Shown here piece after piece: positions 17,283-26,100 of a stretch of 64,000 bases of DNA; the first letter of the stretch is position 1; every line of letters starts with the position of its first letter. The notes beneath the pieces are model-generated. The model saw only the letters and a list, made by a program, of their open reading frames with translations, did not search any database and was not told the DNA's origin. The stretch is from the NCBI GenBank assembly GCA_963696075.1, contig CAVOJD010000010.1:175542-239541 (forward strand), given 5' to 3'. This DNA comes from CAJQQK01 sp963696075. Its GTDB lineage: Bacteria; Pseudomonadota; Alphaproteobacteria; Rhizobiales; Hyphomicrobiaceae. A program made the position numbers and the translations under genes.

Positions 17283-17951
17283 TCAGGCCCAGCGGGCCTC
17301 GTCCTTTGCATCATGTGCGGTGATCAGCGTCGTCGTGACAACCCACGTCGCATCGCACAGGTCGTAGCGTCGGCTGAGCTTGGCGCGCACGTCGCGCTCC
17401 GCCTCACCTTCCGGCAGCTTCGAGCGTTCCCACATCGCAAGGTCGGGCCGCCGCGTGAGAAGCAGCGTATCGATCGCCCCGGAAGCAGACGCCTCGCCGA
17501 ACCGCCAAAGCCCGATCACCTGGCTGTCGTAGGCCGCTTCGAAACCCGGCCACGCCGCTTCGCAAAGCGACAGGAATTCAGAGTAGTTGGCCTCAGGCGT
17601 CGTGAAAGAGCGAAACGCATAGTTGCCCTGCCGGCGCGGCGGTGTCGCATCCGCCGGCCTGAGCGTTGGTGTCATGGCACGGCTCTCATGCCGGCGAATG
17701 CCGCGGCCCGCATCGAGCCAGCCCCGCGCGGCCGCCATCGCCGCATCGCTTGAGACACCATCGCGCCACGATGTGATTGCGGTCAGTTCATCGCGCGGCC
17801 GCCCGATCTGGCTCCGCCAGATCCCGAATACCTCGCCCCCGGACGCCCCGATCGCGTCAGCGGCTGCCGCATCAAGCGCTTCGGCTGCTTCGCGCCACTC
17901 TCGCGGCGCCGTTTCAACCGTGTGGAACAGATATGTCCCGCCAGCCGTCAT
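17283..17951 (-). CDS. NIPSNAP-like dimeric alpha/beta-barrel protein (tentative)
   Basis: 222 residues with two ferredoxin-like halves: YLFHTVETAPREWREAAEAL and, later, NYAFRSFTTPEANYSEFLSLCEAAWPGFE with VIGLWRFGEASASGAIDTLLLTRR. This duplicated pattern is like NIPSNAP proteins. No catalytic residues are evident. It lies 18 bp downstream of the Mrp-type gene on the same strand and converges on the MFS gene. Confidence 0.6.
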   Translation of the reverse strand: MTAGGTYLFHTVETAPREWREAAEALDAAAADAIGASGGEVFGIWRSQIGRPRDELTAITSWRDGVSSDAAMAAARGWLDAGRGIRRHESRAMTPTLRPADATPPRRQGNYAFRSFTTPEANYSEFLSLCEAAWPGFEAAYDSQVIGLWRFGEASASGAIDTLLLTRRPDLAMWERSKLPEGEAERDVRAKLSRRYDLCDATWVVTTTLITAHDAKDEARWA

Positions 17952-17969
17952 CGCCCGTGCCTCCTCGGA

Positions 17970-19493
17970 TCAATCCCGCGATAGGTCCTTGCTCGCGAGT
18001 TCAGCCAGATAGCTGGCCCAACGCTCATCAATCTCTGCGCCCAGCTCCCGGAAGTAGTCCCAGGAGAAGAGACCGGTGTTGTGGCCATCGGAAAAACTGA
18101 GCCGCACCGCGTAGCTGCCAACTGGCTTCATGTCGCGGATGGTCACGCGGCGCTTGCCGGGCACCGTGACGCGCTGCGAGGGCGAATGTCCCTGCACCTC
18201 CGCGGACGGGCTCATCACGCGCAGGGCTTCGGCCGAGAATTTGTGTGCGGTCCCATCCTCGAACGTCACCGTCAGCTCATCCCCGGACGGGCTCAGCGCC
18301 AGCGTCGGTGGCACGAGCTGACCGGCCGCCGCCTCGCACTCGGCCCAAACGCGCCGCGCGATCTCGCAGTAGACTTTGGAATGCGCGCTGTCGGGTTGCG
18401 TCGCGACGATCGGTTGACCTTCATCGGATGTCGCGCGGATCTCCATGTCGAGCGGAACCCCGCCAAGGAACGGCACGTCCAGCGTCTCCGCTTCCTTCTC
18501 CGCGCCGCCATGGCCGAAGATGTCGGAGCGCTCGCCACACTTCGGGCAGAGAAAATAGCTCATGTTCTCGACGATCCCGAGCACCGGCACGTCGACGCGC
18601 TGGAACATCGCGAGGCCCTTGCGCGCATCGATCAGCGCGAGATCCTGTGGCGTCGAGACGATCACGGCACCCGACAGTGGCACCTGCTGCGCCATCGTCA
18701 GTTGCACATCTCCCGTACCCGGCGGCATGTCGATGACAATCGCATCGAGCTCACCCCAGCTCACCTCACGCAGCATCTGGTTCAGCGCCGAGACGACCAT
18801 GGGCCCGCGCCAGATGATCGGCGTTCCCTCCTCGACCATGAACCCCATCGACATCGTCTTGAGGCCATACCCGACCATGGGCTGGATCTTGCCATCGTCG
18901 CCTTGCTTGGGCCGGCCCGCAAGCCCGAGCAGACGCGGCTGTGACGGCCCATAGATGTCCGCATCGAGGATGCCGACGTTGAGCCCGTTCGCCTTGAGGC
19001 CGAGCGCGAGGTTCACCGCCGTCGTCGATTTGCCAACGCCGCCTTTGCCACTGGCAACGGCGATCAGATGCTTGACGCCCGGGATACCGTTGCTTGGGGC
19101 TTGCCCGGCGTTCGCCGCTGCGGGCGGCGCCTGCCGGGCGGCCGCTGGTGCGGCCCCTTGTTGGCGCGCGGCCGTCACCCGTGGGTGCTCGGCCCGTGGC
19201 GGGGTAGCGGCAGCCGGCTGTCCGATGCCGGGTCCGCCCGTCTCCTGACGCTCCGCCGTCAGCACGGCCGTCGCCCCGGAAACACCGTCGAGATCCGAGA
19301 CGACTTTCGCCGCGGCCTGGCGCAGCGGCTCCAGTTCCTCCGCCCGCGAGGCCGGGATGGTGATCGAGAAATAGACGCGGCCGTCCTTGATCAGGATCTC
19401 GGAGACGAGATCCAGGTCGACGATATTGCTTTTCAGATCGGGACCCTTGACACGCCTGAGTGCTTCGCGCACCTGATCCTCGGTAACGGCCAT
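17970..19493 (-). CDS. apbC: Fe-S cluster carrier ATPase, DUF59-Mrp-DUF971 architecture (HCF101-like)
   Basis: 507 residues in three parts. Residues 1-85 are the DUF59/MIP18 domain (QVREALRRVKGPDLKSNIVD). After an Ala/Pro/Gln-rich linker (86-135), residues 140-385 are the Mrp/NBP35 P-loop ATPase: deviant Walker A SGKGGVGKST (148-157), DADIYGPSQPRLLG, and the cluster-binding C316-P-K-C319. Residues ~398-488 match DUF971 (SGDELTVTFEDGTAHKFSAEALR to FSDGHNTGLFSWDYFREL). Most bacterial Mrp/ApbC proteins stop after the ATPase; the extra DUF971 domain gives the order known from chloroplast HCF101. Role: delivering 4Fe-4S clusters to apoproteins in the cytoplasm. Confidence 0.93.
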   Translation of the reverse strand: MAVTEDQVREALRRVKGPDLKSNIVDLDLVSEILIKDGRVYFSITIPASRAEELEPLRQAAAKVVSDLDGVSGATAVLTAERQETGGPGIGQPAAATPPRAEHPRVTAARQQGAAPAAARQAPPAAANAGQAPSNGIPGVKHLIAVASGKGGVGKSTTAVNLALGLKANGLNVGILDADIYGPSQPRLLGLAGRPKQGDDGKIQPMVGYGLKTMSMGFMVEEGTPIIWRGPMVVSALNQMLREVSWGELDAIVIDMPPGTGDVQLTMAQQVPLSGAVIVSTPQDLALIDARKGLAMFQRVDVPVLGIVENMSYFLCPKCGERSDIFGHGGAEKEAETLDVPFLGGVPLDMEIRATSDEGQPIVATQPDSAHSKVYCEIARRVWAECEAAAGQLVPPTLALSPSGDELTVTFEDGTAHKFSAEALRVMSPSAEVQGHSPSQRVTVPGKRRVTIRDMKPVGSYAVRLSFSDGHNTGLFSWDYFRELGAEIDERWASYLAELASKDLSRD

Positions 19494-19587
19494 TCCAATC
19501 CTCCTGAATGAGCAAGCTCTTCGTCTAACCTATTGGCCAAGATGTGGGAAGGCGGCCCGCTCGTTGAAAGCCTCGCGGAAGCCTGCC

Positions 19588-19971
19588 TCAGGTCTTGACC
19601 GCCTCGCCCTCGATCTCGACGAGGAAACGGGGGTCTGCGAGACCGGCCACCTCGACGTAGGTCGCAGCCGGCGCATATCCGGCAAGGGCGGCCTCCCGGC
19701 CTCGCCGGAATTCCTCGAGCGCGGGCTGTGTCACATAAACGGTCACCTTGATGACATCGGCGGTCTGGAAGCCCGCCGTGCCGAGAACGGCGAGGAAATT
19801 CTCCCACGTTTGCGCCATTTGCGCCGCGAGGCCCTCTGCGACGCTGCCGTCCGGCCTGACACCGACCTGACCCGAAACAACCAGGCGCTCCTTGATCGGC
19901 CCATGGACGACGCCTTGGGAATAGTTCGATTGCGGTTTCGGAAACGTCTCGGGATTGATTTCGTGACGCAT
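19588..19971 (-). CDS. RidA family (YjgF/YER057c/UK114) protein
   Basis: 127 residues; N-terminal PKPQSNYSQGVVHGPIKERLVVSGQVGVRPDG, central QMAQTWENFLAVLGTAGFQTADVIKVTVYVT and the C-terminal ATYVEVAGLADPRFLVEIEGEA. The canonical Arg of the imine-deaminating members (near P-x-R-x-x) is not found at the usual place (AATYVEV), so enamine/imine deaminase activity is uncertain. Upstream of the Mrp gene on the same strand, separated by about 95 bp. Confidence 0.87.
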   Translation of the reverse strand: MRHEINPETFPKPQSNYSQGVVHGPIKERLVVSGQVGVRPDGSVAEGLAAQMAQTWENFLAVLGTAGFQTADVIKVTVYVTQPALEEFRRGREAALAGYAPAATYVEVAGLADPRFLVEIEGEAVKT

Positions 19972-20148
19972 CGTGCTGCTCCTTGTGGTTGAGCGGATCG
20001 GGGCCGGTCAAGAGGATCGCGTTTACCGAGCCGCCGAGTTGCCAACGGTTGCCCGGCCGCCCCCGTCGATTGTGCCCTGGCGAGACCCCATGTAGAGGAA
20101 AGGGTGCGGTGCAGCCAGCTGTAGCGCAACAACGATAGGACGCAAGCA

Positions 20149-21024
20149 ATGCGCGAATTTCACCTGACGCCGGAACCGGACGACCCGCGCCTCTCCGAGA
20201 CCGTGACCGGCCTCGACCAGGACGGCAACACAATCGAGACCGCTGTCGTCACCGAACGCCCCCTCACGCTGTTCCTGAACGCCCGCGAGATCGTCACGAT
20301 GATGACCATCGGTGATCATCCCGACCTCCTCGCCGTCGGCTATCTCCTCAACCAGAACATGCTGCGCGCGGACGATGAGATCACGGGCATCGACTATGAA
20401 GACGATATCGGCGTTGTCGTCGTGCGCACCAAGCGCGAGACCGACTACGAGGAGAAGCTCAAGAAGCGCATTCAGACCTCCGGCTGTGCCCAAGGCACCG
20501 TTTTCGGCGATGTCATGGAGAACTTCGACGGCACACGCCTGCCCGCCGACGCCAAAGTGCGCACCTCGTGGATCTACAAGCTCTCGCGCAAGATCAATCA
20601 GGCCCCGAGCCTCTATCTCAAGGCCGGCGCCATCCACGGCAGCGTGCTGTGCGAACAGGACCGCCCCCTGATCTATATGGAGGATGTCGGCCGCCACAAC
20701 GCCGTCGACAAGATTGCAGGCTATATGTTCCTCAATCGTATTCCGGCCGCCGATAAGATCTTCTATACAACCGGCCGCCTGACCTCCGAGATGGTCATCA
20801 AGACCGTGTCGATGGGCTTGCCCGTGCTCATTTCACGATCGGGCTTCACGGCCTGGGGCGTCGAGTTGGCGCGCAAGGCGAACCTGACCCTGATCGGCCG
20901 CGCCAAGGGCCGCCGCTTTATCGCGCTGTCTGGTGCCGAGCGCCTCGTCTACGACGCCGATGCGCGTGAGGTCGCGGAGGAAGAAAAACGCCATCAGCGC
21001 AAGGGAAGCCTCACCGATGGCTGA
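20149..21024 (+). CDS. fdhD: Formate dehydrogenase accessory sulfurtransferase FdhD
   Basis: 291 residues. Family hallmarks are MEDVGRHNAVDKIAGY (178-193) and TTGRLTSEMVIK (207-218). The sulfur-relay loop, usually CxxC, is here TSGCAQGT with a single Cys at 113, as in a known variant set of FdhD proteins. FdhD moves sulfur from IscS to the molybdenum cofactor of formate dehydrogenase. It is the first gene of the Moco cluster; the next gene's ATG lies eight bases inside its end. No formate dehydrogenase structural gene is in the window. Confidence 0.93.
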   Translation: MREFHLTPEPDDPRLSETVTGLDQDGNTIETAVVTERPLTLFLNAREIVTMMTIGDHPDLLAVGYLLNQNMLRADDEITGIDYEDDIGVVVVRTKRETDYEEKLKKRIQTSGCAQGTVFGDVMENFDGTRLPADAKVRTSWIYKLSRKINQAPSLYLKAGAIHGSVLCEQDRPLIYMEDVGRHNAVDKIAGYMFLNRIPAADKIFYTTGRLTSEMVIKTVSMGLPVLISRSGFTAWGVELARKANLTLIGRAKGRRFIALSGAERLVYDADAREVAEEEKRHQRKGSLTDG

Positions 21025-21718
21025 GGGCGCGTCGATTGCCCAACCGATGCCAAGGGACGCAGATGGCATCGCCCCGCCCTGCGCAGTGTGCCGGGCGTCC
21101 CGCACGCATCGCTTCCTCGACGTCATCGAAGAGCAGCGCGTCTACTGGCGATGTGAACGCTGCGCCGCGACGTTTCTCGATGCCGCCGCACATCCGGACC
21201 GCGATCGCGAATACGCCCATTACCTCACGCACGAAAACAAGGTCGACGACCCCGGCTATCGCGCGTTTCTCGCACGTCTCGCGAGACCGCTTCTCGACCG
21301 CCTCGACCCCGCGCCGCTTGCGGGCCTCGATTACGGCTGCGGTCCGGGACCGGCTCTGGCCCACATGTTGCGAGAAGCCGGCCACCGCGTCGAAGGCTAT
21401 GATCCCTTCTTCGCCCCCAACGCGGCGGTGCTTGCAACCACCTACGACTTCATCACCTGCACCGAGACCGCCGAGCACTTCCACAATCCCGCCGCCGAGT
21501 TCGATCGCCTTGACCACCTCCTGCGGCCCGGCGGCTGGCTTGGCCTGATGACCGCGTTCCAGACCGATGACGACGCGTTCGAACGCTGGCATTATCGTCG
21601 CGATCCGACCCACGTTGTCTTCTATCGGCGCGAGACCCTCGAAGTGCTGGCCGCAGACAAGGGCTGGTCGTTCGAATGCCCGGTGAAGGATGTGGTCCTC
21701 ATGAGGAAGCCGAATTGA
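21017..21718 (+). CDS. Class I SAM-dependent methyltransferase with N-terminal zinc-ribbon-like motif
   Basis: 233 residues from the ATG at 21017, with AAGGGAAG eight bases before. CAVCRASRTHRF then YWRCERCAATFLD form a four-Cys ribbon; PLAGLDYGCGPGPALAHMLREAGHRVEGYDPFF is the SAM-binding motif; CTETAEHFHNPAAEFDRLDHLLRPGG follows. It overlaps fdhD at the 5' end and mobA at the 3' end (TTGA), so it is translationally tied to both. The substrate is unknown; no methylation step is established in bis-MGD synthesis, so its place here is unexplained. Confidence 0.88.
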   Translation: MAEGASIAQPMPRDADGIAPPCAVCRASRTHRFLDVIEEQRVYWRCERCAATFLDAAAHPDRDREYAHYLTHENKVDDPGYRAFLARLARPLLDRLDPAPLAGLDYGCGPGPALAHMLREAGHRVEGYDPFFAPNAAVLATTYDFITCTETAEHFHNPAAEFDRLDHLLRPGGWLGLMTAFQTDDDAFERWHYRRDPTHVVFYRRETLEVLAADKGWSFECPVKDVVLMRKPN

Positions 21719-22365
21719 CCGTTACCAAGTCCGAAATCGTTGGCGTGTTGCTCGCAGGCGGCCTCTCCCGGCGCATGGGAGGTGGCGACAAGGGGCTTCT
21801 GGATCTGGCCGGCAGCTCCATGCTCGCGCGCGTCATCGACCGCATCCGCCCCCAGGTTGGCGATCTCGTGATCAATGCCAACGGTGACCCTGCGCGCTTC
21901 GCCGCGTTCAAGTTGGCCGTCGTGCCGGACACGGTGCCGGATAACCCAGGCCCTCTGGCTGGCGTCCTTGCTGGCATGCGCTGGGCGCAAACCAACCGCC
22001 CCGCGGCCCGCTACATCCTGACGGTATCGACCGATGCGCCCTTCCTGCCCGGCGACCTTGCAGACCGGCTGGCCTTGGCCGCCGACAGCGCAGCAGGCGC
22101 CATAGCGATGGCGCGCTCGTCCGGCAAGCTCCAGCCAGTCATCGGCCTCTGGCCCACAGCCCTCGCCGACGACCTGGAAGCCGCCATCCGTCAGGACGGT
22201 ATTCGCAAGGTACTGGCCTGGACCGACCGGCACGGCGTTGCAGCCGTTGACTTTGCTCCCGTACTGATCGGCGACAAGGGCGTAGACCCCTTCTTCAACG
22301 CCAACACCCCGGAGGAACTTGACGAGGCCCGGCGTCTCCTTCGCCTGAAAGGAGATGCTGCATGA
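21715..22365 (+). CDS. mobA: Molybdenum cofactor guanylyltransferase MobA
   Basis: 216 residues from TTG at 21715 (GAGGAAG eight bases before; the codon overlaps the methyltransferase stop). GVLLAGGLSRRMGGGDKGLLDL is the nucleotidyltransferase signature, with DNPGPLAGVLAGM, VSTDAPFLPGDLA and the FFNANTPEEL end typical of MobA. It links GMP from GTP to molybdopterin, forming MGD, in the cytoplasm. The last codons overlap mobB by 4 bp. Confidence 0.95.
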   Translation: MTVTKSEIVGVLLAGGLSRRMGGGDKGLLDLAGSSMLARVIDRIRPQVGDLVINANGDPARFAAFKLAVVPDTVPDNPGPLAGVLAGMRWAQTNRPAARYILTVSTDAPFLPGDLADRLALAADSAAGAIAMARSSGKLQPVIGLWPTALADDLEAAIRQDGIRKVLAWTDRHGVAAVDFAPVLIGDKGVDPFFNANTPEELDEARRLLRLKGDAA

Positions 22366-22892
22366 CCAATGCCCCCATTATCGGCATTGCGGGTTGGAAG
22401 AATTCAGGCAAGACGACGCTCGCCGTTCGTTTGGTTGAGGAACTGACGGGCCGGGGCTTTCGCGTCTCCACCATCAAGCATGCCCATCACGCGCTGCGGC
22501 TGGATGAAGAAGGCACCGACAGCGCCCGCCACCGCGCCGCCGGCGCAACCCAGGTCGCCGTTGTCTCGTCCAGGCGTTGGGCCTTGATGACCGAGGGGCC
22601 GGAGCCCGATTTCGCCGATATTCTCGGCCGTCTCGACACCTGCGATGTCGTCATCGTCGAAGGCTACAAGTCACAACAGATCCGCAAGATCGAAACCCGC
22701 CGTAAGGCGGCCGAACCGGGCTTCGGCCTGGCCGGCAAGGATCGCAACGTGATCGCGATCGCCAGTGACGGGGACGACACCGATACCGACACCGACACCG
22801 GCCTGCCGCACTTCCACCTGGATGCCATCGAGGCTATTGCCGATTTTGTGGTTGCCGAACTTCGTCTGGTCAAAGGCCGGGGCATCGTATGA
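22362..22892 (+). CDS. mobB: Molybdopterin-guanine dinucleotide biosynthesis protein B
   Basis: 176 residues with the Walker A motif GWKNSGKTTL (11-20), TIKHAHHALRLDEEGTDSARHRAAGA and VVIVEGYKSQQIRKIE, all MobB hallmarks. It is a GTPase-type partner of MobA whose precise role is unsettled. An unusual DTDTDTDTG run near residue 142 comes from a short ACCGAC repeat. It overlaps mobA and the next gene by 4 bp each (ATGA). Confidence 0.94.
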   Translation: MTNAPIIGIAGWKNSGKTTLAVRLVEELTGRGFRVSTIKHAHHALRLDEEGTDSARHRAAGATQVAVVSSRRWALMTEGPEPDFADILGRLDTCDVVIVEGYKSQQIRKIETRRKAAEPGFGLAGKDRNVIAIASDGDDTDTDTDTGLPHFHLDAIEAIADFVVAELRLVKGRGIV

Positions 22893-23656
22893 CCTCTCGT
22901 ATTGCTGCACGCTGCACCGCCATCGTCCACCGTGCCGTGATCGTGGGCGCAGTCCTTCTCGTTGGCCTCTTGCCCGTGCGGGCAAGTGAACCGAAGGTGC
23001 CGCCCGCCCCGGCCCCTGACGGTGTCGCTGTTGCGATCCTCGGGCCCGGCGTCGACTACCGCGTGCCGGCCCTGCGCGATCGCCTCGCCCGTGATGGTGA
23101 AGGCGATCTGATCAGCTGGGACTTCGCCGACGGCGACATTCGCCCCTTCGAAGACGCATTGGCCGGTCGCGGCACGCCCTATGCCCTGGCAGTTCTCAAC
23201 GCCCACGCCGCGGCCACGCTGGTGTTTGTGCGCGAACGGCTGGGAGATCCACAGGCATTCGGTCATATGATGTCGTTTGTCGCAAAAACGCCCGCGCGCA
23301 TCGTGATGTGGCCCGATGCACGGCCAACGCGTCCGGACTGGCCGATCCTGAGCGAAGCGGTCAGGCGCTTTAAGGATCACCTTTTCATCATTCCGCGAGT
23401 GAAAGGTTTGAGGCCCGAGGCGTTTGCCCCGCTGGCTGCCAGCGCCAATGTCGTCCTCGTCGATCTCGAACCGGTTCCGGCAACAGGCGCGCCTGGCCCG
23501 ATTGCGACATCGCTCGCCGTCGCCGCGGGCATGGCCGCAGAACGCCTCTCCGGCGACCACCTCCGCCCGGTTGCGCAGATCGCAACCGATATCCGCACCC
23601 AGATGATGGCGCAGCCGGGCGCGTGGAAGCCGGTGATCGCGCCGAAACGGCACTGA
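22889..23656 (+). CDS. Exported protein resembling an inactivated subtilase (S8 fold)
   Basis: 255 residues. A signal sequence covers about residues 1-33 (hydrophobic AVIVGAVLLVGLL, then VRASE). VAVAILGPGVDY (46-57) followed by WDFADGD looks like the subtilase Asp motif, with Gly/Pro where the catalytic Asp should be. GRGTPYALAV (93-102) occupies the place of the HGTHVA motif with the His residues lost. GPIATSLAVAAGMAAE (203-218) resembles the GTSMAAPHVAG serine motif. All three catalytic positions appear changed, so it would be a non-proteolytic relative. It overlaps mobB by 4 bp. Family reading is my inference from motifs; function unknown. Confidence 0.6.
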   Translation: MTSRIAARCTAIVHRAVIVGAVLLVGLLPVRASEPKVPPAPAPDGVAVAILGPGVDYRVPALRDRLARDGEGDLISWDFADGDIRPFEDALAGRGTPYALAVLNAHAAATLVFVRERLGDPQAFGHMMSFVAKTPARIVMWPDARPTRPDWPILSEAVRRFKDHLFIIPRVKGLRPEAFAPLAASANVVLVDLEPVPATGAPGPIATSLAVAAGMAAERLSGDHLRPVAQIATDIRTQMMAQPGAWKPVIAPKRH

Positions 23657-23802
23657 TGACACGCCTTGACCCGCCAAGTACGCTCCACCGCGCCCTTGCA
23701 CTAAGGCCCGGTTGCGATACATTCGATGGAACATATCGATAATGCGCAGGTGGGCGGGCCGACACGGCCTGCCGCCGCCAAAATTCCCGAAAGACCTCTG
23801 AA

Positions 23803-24846
23803 ATGGCGACTGAAACGACTGCCAACAGCGCGCTCTCGGAGCGTCCGGCAACTCCGATGATTGATCCCTTCGGCCGTCATGTCAGCTATCTGCGCGTCTC
23901 CGTCACGGATCGCTGTGATTTCCGCTGCGTCTATTGCATGTCGGAAAACATGACGTTCCTGCCGAAAAAGGATCTGCTGACCCTGGAAGAGCTCGACCGC
24001 CTGTGTTCGGCGTTTGTCGAAAAGGGCGTCAGGAAGCTGCGGATCACCGGCGGCGAACCGCTGGTCCGCCGTAACGTCATGCAGCTTTTCAAGGACCTCT
24101 CGCGCCATCTCGCCACCGGCGCCCTCGAGGAACTGACGGTCACCACCAACGGCAGCCAGCTCGCCCGCTACGCCGATGAACTGGCAGGCCATGGCGTGCG
24201 CCGCATCAATGTGTCGATCGACACCCTCAAGGCTGACAAGTTCAAGGCGATCACCCGCTGGGGCGATCTCGACAAGGTGCTCGCCGGCATGGCCGCGGCC
24301 CAGAAGGCCGGCCTCGACATCAAGCTCAACATGGTCGCCCTCAAGGGCGTCAATGACGACGAGATCGACGACATGATCCGCTTCGCCCACGGCGAGGGAT
24401 ACGATCTCACCATGATCGAGACGATGCCGCTCGGCGATATCGACGGCGACCGCACCGACCAGTATCTGCCCTTGAGCCGCGTCCGCGCCGACCTGATGGA
24501 CCGCTGGACGCTGACCGACATCCCCTACAAGACCGGCGGGCCCGCCCGCTATGTCCAGATCGAGGAAACCGGCGGCCGGCTCGGCTTCATCACGCCGATG
24601 ACGCACAACTTCTGCGAAAGCTGCAACCGCGTCCGCCTCACCTGCACTGGCACGCTCTATATGTGCCTCGGCCAGGAAGACGCCGCCGACCTGCGTGCGC
24701 CGCTCCGCGCCAGCGACGACCCCGCCGTCCTCTCCGATGCCATCGATGCGGCGATTGCCAGGAAGCCCAAGGGTCACGATTTCATCATCGACCGCCAGAC
24801 CAAGCGCCCTGCCGTCGGGCGGCACATGAGCGTGACGGGTGGTTGA
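23803..24846 (+). CDS. moaA: GTP 3',8-cyclase MoaA (radical SAM)
   Basis: 347 residues. Radical-SAM cluster C38-x3-C42-x2-C45 within TDRCDFRCVYCMSE; KLRITGGEPLVRRN; and the C-terminal substrate cluster motif C-x2-C-x13-C in NFCESCNRVRLTCTG to the Cys before LGQE. It makes the 8-H2-GTP intermediate, the first committed step of molybdopterin synthesis. It ends ATGSVTGG; most MoaA proteins end in a GG pair required for activity, seen here. About 145 bp separate it from the previous gene, so it may have its own promoter. No Moco riboswitch is recognised there. A DMT permease gene overlaps its end. Confidence 0.96.
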   Translation: MATETTANSALSERPATPMIDPFGRHVSYLRVSVTDRCDFRCVYCMSENMTFLPKKDLLTLEELDRLCSAFVEKGVRKLRITGGEPLVRRNVMQLFKDLSRHLATGALEELTVTTNGSQLARYADELAGHGVRRINVSIDTLKADKFKAITRWGDLDKVLAGMAAAQKAGLDIKLNMVALKGVNDDEIDDMIRFAHGEGYDLTMIETMPLGDIDGDRTDQYLPLSRVRADLMDRWTLTDIPYKTGGPARYVQIEETGGRLGFITPMTHNFCESCNRVRLTCTGTLYMCLGQEDAADLRAPLRASDDPAVLSDAIDAAIARKPKGHDFIIDRQTKRPAVGRHMSVTGG

Positions 24847-25780
24847 CGAGCGCTCGAGCGCGGAAACCGAACGTCAAGCCTCCGCCAACCTCAGGGCGAT
24901 GGTCCTTGTGGTTGTTGGCATGGGCGCGTTCGTCGTCAACGACACCTTGATGAAGGCAACGTCCGCCGAACTGCCGCTGGGCGAGATCGTCACGCTGCGC
25001 GGGATCATGTCCTGCGCCATCATGGCGCCGATCGTCATGGCCAACTACGGCTTGTCGTCGGTTGCGCGGGCATATTCGCCAGCCCTCCTGGTGCGCAATA
25101 TCGCGGAGATCGGCGCCGTCTTCTTCTTCCTCACCGCACTCTTCCAACTCCCCATGGCCAACGTCACCGGCGTGCTCCAGGCGGTTCCCTTGACGATCAC
25201 GGCAGCCGCGGCTCTCTTCCTCAAGGAGCCGGTCGGCTGGCGCCGCTGGACAGCGTCGGCCGTTGGGTTTTTGGGTGTCCTGTTGATCATCCAGCCGGGC
25301 ACCACCGAGTTTTCGATCTATTACCTCGCAGCCATTGCGACCGTCGTGTGTGTCGCGGCCCGTGACCTTGCGACGCGCTTCATCGCGAAGTCCGCACCGT
25401 CGCTCTCGATCACGTTCGTGACCGCGATCGTCGTCACGCTGTTCGGGGCGGCCTTGGGGCTCACGGAAGATTGGAAAGTGCCGTCACGCGAGGCTGTGAT
25501 GCGCCTTGCCGCCGCGTCCGTTCTGGTCCTGGTCGGCTACTACAGCCTCATCGAGGCGATGCGCACGGCGGAGATCTCCGCCGTGGCGCCGTTTCGCTAT
25601 ACCGTTGTCTTGTGGGCCATGCTGCTCGGTTATCTCGCCTTCGATGAGGTTCCAAGCGTTCTGACAGTCGCAGGCTCCGTCATCGTCATTTCGGCGGGCA
25701 TTTATACGCTCCACCGCGAGCGCGTTACGCTCAAGCGAACGATCTCCGCCCGCCGTGACGTCAGCGTTTCATCTCGGTGA
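24839..25780 (+). CDS. DMT superfamily (EamA) permease
   Basis: 313 residues starting at GTG 24839, overlapping moaA by 8 bp. Ten hydrophobic helices in two EamA repeats: NLRAMVLVVVGMGAFVVNDTL to FLGVLLIIQPG, and YYLAAIATVVCVAARDLAT to VAGSVIVISAGIYTLHRE. Such permeases export metabolites or amino acids; the substrate is unknown. Coupling to moaA is by position only. The 3' end overlaps a convergent small gene by 20 bp. Confidence 0.87.
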   Translation: MVDERSSAETERQASANLRAMVLVVVGMGAFVVNDTLMKATSAELPLGEIVTLRGIMSCAIMAPIVMANYGLSSVARAYSPALLVRNIAEIGAVFFFLTALFQLPMANVTGVLQAVPLTITAAAALFLKEPVGWRRWTASAVGFLGVLLIIQPGTTEFSIYYLAAIATVVCVAARDLATRFIAKSAPSLSITFVTAIVVTLFGAALGLTEDWKVPSREAVMRLAAASVLVLVGYYSLIEAMRTAEISAVAPFRYTVVLWAMLLGYLAFDEVPSVLTVAGSVIVISAGIYTLHRERVTLKRTISARRDVSVSSR

Positions 25781-25943
25781 TCGAGAGATCTGATCGGGCG
25801 GATGTATCGACCGCGGCGTCAATCGGGCATGGCAGCGACACCATCATCACGGCCAACACGCCAAACACGAAAAACAGCCCGTTCACATCCTTCGTAAGTC
25901 GTCGTCGCGAGGCAATAACCTGAGTGTTCTGATCGACTGCCAT
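25761..25943 (-). CDS. Small single-helix membrane protein, 60 aa
   Basis: From the ATG at 25943 the product is MAVDQNTQVIASRRRLTKDV, then one hydrophobic helix (NGLFFVFGVLAVMMVSLP) and an acidic tail. A GAGC-rich region precedes the start. It lies between the convergent DMT permease and the speE 3' end. No family recognised; small size makes the call moderate. Confidence 0.5.
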   Translation of the reverse strand: MAVDQNTQVIASRRRLTKDVNGLFFVFGVLAVMMVSLPCPIDAAVDTSARSDLSITEMKR

Positions 25944-26100
25944 GTTGCTCACGCTCTTTGTTGTTTCTGGGGTGTGGCCCGCATTTAACGGGTCCAATCG
26001 CGTTCTTCGTTGATGTTGTTCTAGAGCGCATCGCCGTGCAGGTGAAATCACTTACGATCGCGACGCATAAACTGAATGTGAGTGGCGCGTGCTGATCCAA

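Noticed and set aside
23657..23802. Moco riboswitch before moaA
   Set aside because: I could not find the conserved helices or the GNRA-type core by eye.
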